Of a stretch of DNA of 9,145 nucleotides, positions 1 through 5,254 are shown piece after piece (position 1 is the first letter of the stretch; the number at the start of each line of letters is the position of its first letter). Below the pieces are notes generated by a model that made no database searches, was not told the origin of the DNA, and saw only the letters and a program-made list of their open reading frames with translations. This DNA comes from an uncultured Solirubrobacterales bacterium. GTDB lineage: Bacteria; Actinomycetota; Thermoleophilia; Solirubrobacterales; 70-9. The stretch lies in contig CALEMO010000074.1 of assembly GCA_937910825.1 (NCBI GenBank), positions 1 through 9,145 of the forward strand. The letters run 5' to 3'. The position numbers and the translations under genes were made by a program.

Positions 1-2231
1 GGCAGCGCTTCGAAGAAATCTTCGCTGAGGCCCAGTCCGTCGAAATGAATGACTGCTTTCGCCTGGGCGCGGATTCGATTGACGCAGCCCGCGCTGTCCT
101 CGCGGGCGCGGGCCTCGATGCCCCCGGAACCTGGCGGCCTTGCGATACCGCTTCGGGCTCGCTGAGGTTCTGGCGCTCCCGCGGAGCGCAGGCAGAGGCC
201 CAGGCGGTGGCTCGTGAGGTAGAGCATGCGATCGGCGAAGGGGCCGAAGCCGACTCGATAGCGATCGCCGGGCCCGACCCGAATATCGACGGAGGGGTGG
301 TCGCGGCGGCGTTGGCCGAACGTGGCCTGCCGGCGACGGTCGGCGGAGGCGCCGCTCTGTTTCGACAGCCAGAGGTCCGGGATACGATCGCCTGGCTGCG
401 GGCGCTTGCCGACCCGAACGACGCCCCGGCTGTCACCCGGGCGCTGACCAGGCCGCCGGTGGAACTTCGCTCGGTGGATCTCGCCAAGCTGACCGTGATC
501 GCCCGCCGCCGCAAGCTCGACATGGTCTCCGCCTGCGACGCGGCACTCGAGAGTCCCCAGATTTCCCCGGAGGCCCGCCAGCGCATCGAATCTTTCCTCT
601 CGCTATACAAGGCTGCCGCCGGTGCGCTCGACGGCCACCGGCCAGATGTATTCGTCAGACGCCTGATCGAGCGGATCGGCTTCCGTCGCCAGCGCCTGTT
701 CGCGGCCAGGCCGGAGACCGCGGAGCGCCTGCTGGGACTTTCCCGGCTGGCCGAAGTTGCAACCGCCTTCTGCCGTCGCAATCCGAACGGATCGACCAGG
801 GAGTTCATCGCATTCCTCTCTGCTCTGGCGGACACCGGGTTGGCTGCAGCTGAGACCGGGCGCTCGGCAAGCGGAGCGGTGGGCATCGTTTCGCCGGACC
901 GTTTGAAAGGAAGACAGTGGTCGAGGGTCTTCCTGCTCGCCCTGGAAAAATCGGCAGAGGGCCAGCGGCGTCAGATCGCCACGGCGGTCACTTCGGCCGC
1001 CGGCGAGGTAGTCATCTCCCGGGTTGACGGAGACGCCGGCGGGCCGGTATCCGAGAACGGGCCCTACGAGCAGATCAGGTCAATGATCGGCGGCCTTGAG
1101 GAGGTCCACGAAGAAGAACTCTTTGGACCCGCCGAAGACCTGCAGGCGACCTATCGCATGATGCGTGATGAAGTGATCGAGGCCTCCTGGAGCGCCGGAC
1201 GCGAGTTGAGCGAGCCGCGCCTCGATACTGCGATCGACGTAAACCGGGCGGTCGCCCGATACCTCGAGTTGCTGAAGCTGGCGGCCCTTGCCCAGCGACC
1301 GGGCGGCGAAGTCGACGCCGAAGCGATCGAAGCGGTGAACGGCCTGCTGGCCCAGATCGCGACCCCGGAGCAGCTGACCGAGCTGAAGACCTCGACCCTG
1401 GACCCTTACCTGCTTTCGAACGAGCACGAACGCGGGTTGCGGCAGAACCTGATCGATTCGAAGGCTGAACCGTCACTGGCGGCTTTCCTGCCGAAGCGCG
1501 GAGGCGACCTGCGCCTGTCGGCATCTGACGTCGACCTCTATTTGACCTGCCCGCTGAAGTACAAGTTCGGCCGCGTCTTTGGCATCCCGCAGGCCCCGAC
1601 CATCAACCAGCGCTTCGGCATCCTGATCCACAACGTGCTGCAGCGCTTTCATGATCCGAAGCTGGCCGATACCGACGAGCAGGGTTTGCCGCTGCTGATG
1701 TCGCTGCTCGAGAGCGGCTGGCGGCGTTCCGGGTTCGGCGATAGCAACGACGAGCTCCAGTTCAAGGACCGCGCTTATACGGCGATGAAGAACTACTGGG
1801 AGACCGAGAGCCAGTCGGACTCGCAGCCGGTCTGGCTGGAGCGGCAGTTCGAGTTCAAGATCGGCCCCCACTACATGAGGGGCCGGGTCGACCGGGTGGA
1901 CCGCAATGGCGACGGCGGCTACGAAGTGATCGATTACAAAACCGGACAAAAGGTCAATGCCGAGCGCCACGGCGGCGACATCCAGCTCGCGATCTACCGG
2001 ATCGGTGCTGCAGAAGCCTGGGACCTCGACGTCGGCACCGGCAGCTACTACTACGTGCTGGACGGGGAAAAAGTCGAAGTGGAAGCCGGCCAGGACGAGA
2101 AGGAGCGCATCGAAAGGACCGTGCTCACGGTCGGCGAAGGCATTCTCAGCCAGGACTTCGAACCGCGCCCGTCACCGGAAGTCTGCGGCTGGTGCGACTA
2201 CCGCCTGGTCTGCCCCGCCGCAGAGGCCTGA
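1..2231 (+). CDS. AddB/AdnA-like UvrD-family helicase-nuclease, C-terminal part (5' end outside window)
   Basis: Probable subunit of an AddAB/AdnAB-type machine that resects DNA double-strand ends for recombination. The frame is open to the left edge (first whole codon at base 3), so the ATG at 45 is probably internal; residues are numbered from it. Residues 1-330 align in pattern with the second half of a UvrD motor (GG..LF..PEVRD at 100-113). Motifs V and VI are degenerate: the usual TIHxAKG is SPDRLKG (283-289), and the TRAR arginine-finger stretch is TSAA (316-319). The nuclease is complete: H529, GRVDRVD with D616, IDYKTG with D630 and K632, and QxxxY (Q647, Y651). C502 plus a C-x2-C-x5-C at 714-723 match the AddB/AdnA four-cysteine Fe-S staple. 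The nuclease assignment is firm. Which subunit it is (AddB, AdnA or AdnB) is inferred, because the Walker A end is not in the window. Confidence 0.88.
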   Translation, partial: QRFEEIFAEAQSVEMNDCFRLGADSIDAARAVLAGAGLDAPGTWRPCDTASGSLRFWRSRGAQAEAQAVAREVEHAIGEGAEADSIAIAGPDPNIDGGVVAAALAERGLPATVGGGAALFRQPEVRDTIAWLRALADPNDAPAVTRALTRPPVELRSVDLAKLTVIARRRKLDMVSACDAALESPQISPEARQRIESFLSLYKAAAGALDGHRPDVFVRRLIERIGFRRQRLFAARPETAERLLGLSRLAEVATAFCRRNPNGSTREFIAFLSALADTGLAAAETGRSASGAVGIVSPDRLKGRQWSRVFLLALEKSAEGQRRQIATAVTSAAGEVVISRVDGDAGGPVSENGPYEQIRSMIGGLEEVHEEELFGPAEDLQATYRMMRDEVIEASWSAGRELSEPRLDTAIDVNRAVARYLELLKLAALAQRPGGEVDAEAIEAVNGLLAQIATPEQLTELKTSTLDPYLLSNEHERGLRQNLIDSKAEPSLAAFLPKRGGDLRLSASDVDLYLTCPLKYKFGRVFGIPQAPTINQRFGILIHNVLQRFHDPKLADTDEQGLPLLMSLLESGWRRSGFGDSNDELQFKDRAYTAMKNYWETESQSDSQPVWLERQFEFKIGPHYMRGRVDRVDRNGDGGYEVIDYKTGQKVNAERHGGDIQLAIYRIGAAEAWDLDVGTGSYYYVLDGEKVEVEAGQDEKERIERTVLTVGEGILSQDFEPRPSPEVCGWCDYRLVCPAAEA

Positions 2232-2263
2232 GAACTGCAAAGAAACGTGCCATCACTAAATTC

Positions 2264-2297
2264 ATTATAAGAGTTCTTATATAACGGTTATCCTTAT
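2264..2297 (+). promoter_or_regulatory. AT-rich satD promoter with two abutting palindromes (candidate operator)
   Basis: This AT-rich island sits in the 69-base gap before satD. It contains a perfect 7-2-7 inverted repeat, TATAAGA-GT-TCTTATA (2266-2281), followed directly by a perfect 5-1-5 one, ATAAC-G-GTTAT (2281-2291). TATCCT at 2289-2294 fits the TAnnnT -10 pattern and lies six bases before the satD ATG, overlapping the second palindrome. TATAAC at 2280-2285 is an alternative -10. No convincing -35 is visible. Binding of a dimeric regulator here would cover the promoter. The SatD protein itself, which has a C-terminal helix-turn-helix, is the obvious candidate, but that is inference. Confidence 0.5.
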
Positions 2298-2300
2298 TTC

Positions 2301-2978
2301 ATGGATGAATTACCCCGCTTCACAATGATCGGTGACATCGTCGGTTCACGGAAAGTCGAATCAAGAGTCGATCTCCAGTCTTCGCTGCGATCCACCTTGC
2401 TGCGGCTGTGTTGCCTGCCTTCGTTCGAGATGAAGCTGACCCAGCCCCTCGAAACGACTGTCGGAGACGAATTTCAGGGCGTCTTTCGCGATCTGGCAAG
2501 TGCTGTCGGCGCAACCATCCTGATCAGGCTCGAACTGCTGAAAGAGACAGGCGTCGATTCGCGTTACGGGCTGGGCTTTGGGCCGGTTTCTGTTTTCGAC
2601 GAGCAGTCTTCACCGGTATCTCAGGACGGCCCGGGCTGGTGGTCGGCGCGGCGAGCGATCGAAGAAGTTCAGGGGCATGCCGAAATGCCGCAGAGCTCAT
2701 TCACCAGGACGAGGTTTCGAGTCGAGCCAGGGGTCACTGAAATCGGCGGGGGAGAAGAAGCGGCCATGAACTCTTTCTTGACTATGCGGGACGCGACGGT
2801 AGATGAGATGAAGCCGAGGGCCCGGCGAATTCTTCTGGGTTATCTCCAGGGTGAATCCCAGTCCAGAATCGCCGCTGACGAAGGCGTCTCTCAGTCAAAC
2901 GTATCCCAGACCCTCGGCCGAAGCGGGGCCCATGCGATCAAGCTTGCCCAGGACAAACTCGATTGGCGTGACCGGTGA
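2301..2978 (+). CDS. SatD family protein with C-terminal helix-turn-helix
   Basis: Family of unknown biochemical function, named after satD of the Streptococcus mutans acid-tolerance sat operon. The 225 residues show the family signatures: IGDIVGSRKV (10-19), TVGDEFQG (53-60), RYGLGFGPVSVFD (88-100) and DGPGWWSARRAIE (109-121). Residues 172-220 form a compact helical domain with a likely helix-turn-helix around 185-208 (QSRIAADEGVSQSNVSQTL), so it probably binds DNA. The order of the N-terminal motifs recalls class III nucleotidyl cyclases (DIVGS, then GDxF, then RxGLxxGPV). The ATG at 2301 has no Shine-Dalgarno but has a TAnnnT box six bases upstream, suggesting a leaderless or near-leaderless message. 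It is the first gene after the nuclease, with its own promoter-like gap. Family assignment is confident; the cyclase-like fold and autoregulation are inferences. Confidence 0.85.
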   Translation: MDELPRFTMIGDIVGSRKVESRVDLQSSLRSTLLRLCCLPSFEMKLTQPLETTVGDEFQGVFRDLASAVGATILIRLELLKETGVDSRYGLGFGPVSVFDEQSSPVSQDGPGWWSARRAIEEVQGHAEMPQSSFTRTRFRVEPGVTEIGGGEEAAMNSFLTMRDATVDEMKPRARRILLGYLQGESQSRIAADEGVSQSNVSQTLGRSGAHAIKLAQDKLDWRDR

Positions 2979-3060
2979 CAGGGGTCGCGCTATTACTTCT
3001 CGGACCCGGTTTGCTCGACGCACTCCGGGCTCCGGCCCGACCCGGAATTGATCGGGGGGA

Positions 3061-3410
3061 CTGAGCAGGGAAGTCGCCGCTCTGGTCCTTGCTTCTGTGT
3101 CGACGGTTCTGTTCGGCTGGCTACTCGGATTTGGCGGACTTGAGCTTGCGGTCATCGCCACGCTGGCGATACTTGTGGCCGGAGCCTGGCTCAGCCTCCT
3201 GCGTCACGGTTTGACCGCCGGCCCGGTCCAGCAGCTGGCGTTTCTAGGCGCAGTTGTCGAGACGGCCAGCGTGGTGAGCATTGCCGAGCCGTCAGGCGGA
3301 GAATTCGGGATTCGGCTGGAAACCGGGTCGCGAGCCTCATCCTTGCGGCGTCGCTCGCGCTGGCCGTCTTGGCTACTGGCTCAAATTCCACCCAGACGTC
3401 GAAAACCTGA
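3061..3410 (+). pseudogene. Possible frameshifted small membrane protein downstream of satD
   Basis: The 437 bases between satD and the PAC2 gene hold no intact convincing gene. From 3061 one frame gives a hydrophobic N-terminus (AALVLASVSTVLFGWLLGF, then AVIATLAILVAGAWLSLL), that is, one or two membrane segments, and continues to about 3318. Beyond that point this frame becomes arginine/serine-rich and unconvincing up to a stop at 3438. The frame starting at 3318 instead gives another membrane-like segment (ASLILAASLALAVLA) and a stop at 3408-3410. A single missing base near 3315-3320 would join them into one protein of about 116 residues with a membrane helix at each end. The start is also poor: the only standard codon is GTG 3097, inside the first helix, and CTG 3061 follows a G-rich stretch. 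It could be a decayed gene, a sequencing error, or chance hydrophobicity. No family was recognised. Bases 2979-3060 hold only a short GC hairpin (3026-3039). Confidence 0.4.
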
Positions 3411-3415
3411 TTGGG

Positions 3416-4279
3416 CTACTGGTCGTCGCGGTTCTTGAGGAAGCGCTGGAACTCCATTGCGATCGCGTCGCCACTGGGCACGTTCTCGTCGGAGGGTCGG
3501 CGCTGGCGCTGCTCGTTCTCGATCCGGTGAACCAGTTCCTCGACTTCGGGGTCGGCTGATACCGCCCGGCCGATCTGCTCCTCGTAACTGACTGTTTCGT
3601 CTTCGAGGCCGGAAATGTCGGCAGCTACGCCGGTGAGCTTTTCCAGCTTCTCGCTCAGGGCGAGCGCGGCCTTGGGGTTCGGCACGGCCGCGACGTAATG
3701 CGGCACGGCGGCCCAGAGTGAGGCCGAGGCAAGGTCGGCAGCGCGGCAGCGGTCGTGGATCACGCCGACGATCCCAGTGGGCCCTTCGTAGTCGGAGCGT
3801 TCGAGCTCGAGCTTGCGGATCAGGGCTTCGTCGGTAGCGACTCCGGTAATCGGTACCGGCAGCGTATGGGCGACCTCGGCGATCAGCGAGCCCAGCATGA
3901 CAATCGAATTCACGTTGAGAAATTCGGCGACCTTGACGATCGTCTCCGAATAAGTGCGCCACTTGAGGTTGGGCTCGGTGCCGTCGAGCAGAACGAGGTC
4001 GCGCTCGGCACCCTGCGCCCTGGCGGCGATGAAGGTATTGCGCGGCCATTCGATCTTGCGATGGCGGCTGGACGAAAAAGTGATGGTCGGCCGGTTGGCC
4101 TGAAAATCGAAGTATTCCTCCGGATCGATCTCTGCCAGAACGTCTACTTCGAGTGAATCGGCGAGCGTCTCGAGCGCGGAGGAGGCGGCCGAGGCGGCGT
4201 CGTTCCAACCACGAAAGGCGCAGACCAGAACCGGGTCGCGAAGTTTTGGTGGGTTCGACTCCCAGCGCAGGTGGTCCAT
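3416..4279 (-). CDS. PAC2 family protein
   Basis: Protein of the PAC2 (proteasome assembly chaperone 2-like) family, 287 residues, the usual size of the actinobacterial members; their function is not established. Recognisable blocks in order: CAFRGWNDAASAAS (20-33), DPEEYFDFQANRP (52-64), LLDGTEPNLKWRTY (97-110), MLGSLIAEVAHTLPVPITG (128-146), YEGPTGIVGVIHD (164-176) and AAVPHYVAAVPNPKAALAL (190-208), then a charged tail ending in EFQRFLKNRDDQ. The frame stays open upstream to 4732, but that extension lies antisense to the OB/HD gene and lacks family similarity, so ATG 4279 is chosen. That ATG has no Shine-Dalgarno; TACCCT (4291-4286 on this strand) lies six bases upstream and fits a leaderless TAnnnT promoter. 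It is divergent from the OB/HD gene. There is no signal peptide or membrane segment, so it is presumably cytosolic. Confidence 0.9.
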   Translation of the reverse strand: MDHLRWESNPPKLRDPVLVCAFRGWNDAASAASSALETLADSLEVDVLAEIDPEEYFDFQANRPTITFSSSRHRKIEWPRNTFIAARAQGAERDLVLLDGTEPNLKWRTYSETIVKVAEFLNVNSIVMLGSLIAEVAHTLPVPITGVATDEALIRKLELERSDYEGPTGIVGVIHDRCRAADLASASLWAAVPHYVAAVPNPKAALALSEKLEKLTGVAADISGLEDETVSYEEQIGRAVSADPEVEELVHRIENEQRQRRPSDENVPSGDAIAMEFQRFLKNRDDQ

Positions 4280-4330
4280 TGGTTCAGGGTAGTGGATGAA
4301 AGGTGTGAGCCCGGCAATAAGATGGCCGTA
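4280..4330. promoter_or_regulatory. Short divergent promoter region between the PAC2 and OB/HD genes
   Basis: These 51 bases separate the two divergent start codons and must hold or overlap both promoters. On the minus strand, TACCCT (4291-4286) precedes the PAC2 ATG by six bases. On the plus strand, TAAGAT (4318-4323) precedes ATG 4331 by seven. Both match TAnnnT at the distance expected for leaderless transcripts, and neither gene has a proper Shine-Dalgarno. AAAGG at 4299-4303 is too far from either plus-strand ATG to serve well. No -35 boxes were recognised. Such a short spacer implies that the two promoters interfere or are co-regulated. Confidence 0.35.
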
Positions 4331-5227
4331 ATGAGCGAGACGGGCGACACCCGAAACCCAGAAAACGGACCGCAGGTGATCGAGCTGAAGCCTGGCCAGG
4401 CCTTTCGTGGCCGCTATGTCTGCGCCCGCAAGGACCGCCTGACTGCGAGGAACGGCTCCGGCTACCTGAGCCTGGAGCTGCGCGACCGCTCGGGTTCGAT
4501 CCCGGCGCGGGTCTTTCGTGAGGTCGATCAGATCAGCCTGCGTTTCGAGCGCGGCAACGTGATCGAGGTGCGCGGCAAGGTCGAAAGGTTTCGTGGAGTG
4601 CTCAGCGCCGAACTGGAAGACGCCGCCAAGGTCGACAGCAGCGAGAACGACGGCTCGGAGTTCCTGCCGACCGCCTACCGGGACCGGGACGAACTTGAAG
4701 GCTTCCTCGAGCACCTGACCCGTGAGGTCCACAATGCCGGCCTGCGCTCAGTGGTCGAGCGGCTGCTATTCGACGGGCCGGCCGCCGAAGAGTTCCGGCG
4801 GGCACCATGTACCCGGGCAGGGCACCACGCATATGTAGGCGGTCTGATCGAGCACACGGTCGCGGTTGCAACCCTGGTCACCGAGACCTGCGTGCTCCAC
4901 CCCAAACTCAACTCGGACCTGCTGATGGCTGCCGCCCTGATCCACGACATCGGCAAGACCGAGGAGTTCACCTACGCCGCCGAGATCGGACTCAGCGAAC
5001 GCGGCCGCACCCTGGGCCATCTCCACCTCGGTGCGGAGATGATCTCTGATGCCGCGGTCTCCCTGGAGCGCGGCGAGCGTGACGCTCTGGTTTCGACCGT
5101 GATGTGCCATCACGGCACCGACGCCCTCAGAATGCGCCACTTCCCATCTCCTGAAGCGATCGCGCTCTACCGCTTGAACGCGCTCGACGCCCAGGTTAAA
5201 AACGCGCTCGAACACGGTATCGGCTGA
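4331..5227 (+). CDS. OB-fold/HD-domain 3'-5' exonuclease, YhaM-like
   Basis: Probable metal-dependent 3'-5' exonuclease acting on RNA or ssDNA, by analogy with YhaM of Bacillus. Of 298 residues, about 24-98 form an OB-fold (AFRGRYVCARKDRLTA, GYLSLELRDRSGSIPARVF, GNVIEVRGKVERFRG). The HD domain shows the YhaM pattern in order: GHHAYVGGLIEHT (H165, H166, H175), ALIHDIGK with the HD pair at 205-206, TLGHLHLG (H230, H232), MCHHG (H260, H261) and ALDAQV with D286. All expected metal ligands are present. Three in-frame ATGs lie at the 5' end (the GTG at 4271 overlaps the PAC2 start). ATG 4331 is preferred because a TAnnnT box (4318-4323) sits seven bases upstream; ATG 4322 would add three residues. 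It converges with sbcC, the stops being 18 bases apart. The family assignment is strong; substrate and direct RNA activity are inferred. Confidence 0.87.
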   Translation: MSETGDTRNPENGPQVIELKPGQAFRGRYVCARKDRLTARNGSGYLSLELRDRSGSIPARVFREVDQISLRFERGNVIEVRGKVERFRGVLSAELEDAAKVDSSENDGSEFLPTAYRDRDELEGFLEHLTREVHNAGLRSVVERLLFDGPAAEEFRRAPCTRAGHHAYVGGLIEHTVAVATLVTETCVLHPKLNSDLLMAAALIHDIGKTEEFTYAAEIGLSERGRTLGHLHLGAEMISDAAVSLERGERDALVSTVMCHHGTDALRMRHFPSPEAIALYRLNALDAQVKNALEHGIG

Positions 5228-5232
5228 GCCCG

Positions 5233-5254
5233 GGCGCGTTTCTTTTCAGGCGCC
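5233..5254. terminator. Weak hairpin between convergent OB/HD gene and sbcC
   Basis: GGCGC (5233-5237) can pair with GCGCC (5250-5254) around a 12-base pyrimidine-rich loop, placed exactly where the two convergent genes end; the distal arm overlaps the last codons of sbcC. A stem this short with a T-run inside the loop rather than after the stem is not a standard intrinsic terminator. It is listed only because it is the sole structure in the 18-base gap. Confidence 0.2.

Noticed and set aside
1473..1970. Minus-strand open frame of 165 codons opposite the nuclease domain
   Set aside because: It is the mirror of conserved nuclease codons, with no ribosome site or domain.
3026..3039. Hairpin CGGGC-TCCG-GCCCG after satD as a terminator
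   Set aside because: Only five base pairs and no following T-run; such stems are frequent by chance in GC-rich DNA.
3097..3438. Open frame of 113 codons starting at GTG 3097 as an intact gene
   Set aside because: The start lies inside a hydrophobic helix with no Shine-Dalgarno, and the last third is arginine/serine-rich low-quality sequence; better explained as the first half of a frameshifted frame.
4280..4732. N-terminal extension of the PAC2 gene to 4732
   Set aside because: It is antisense to the well-supported OB-fold of the OB/HD gene and shows no PAC2 similarity; family members begin near ATG 4279.
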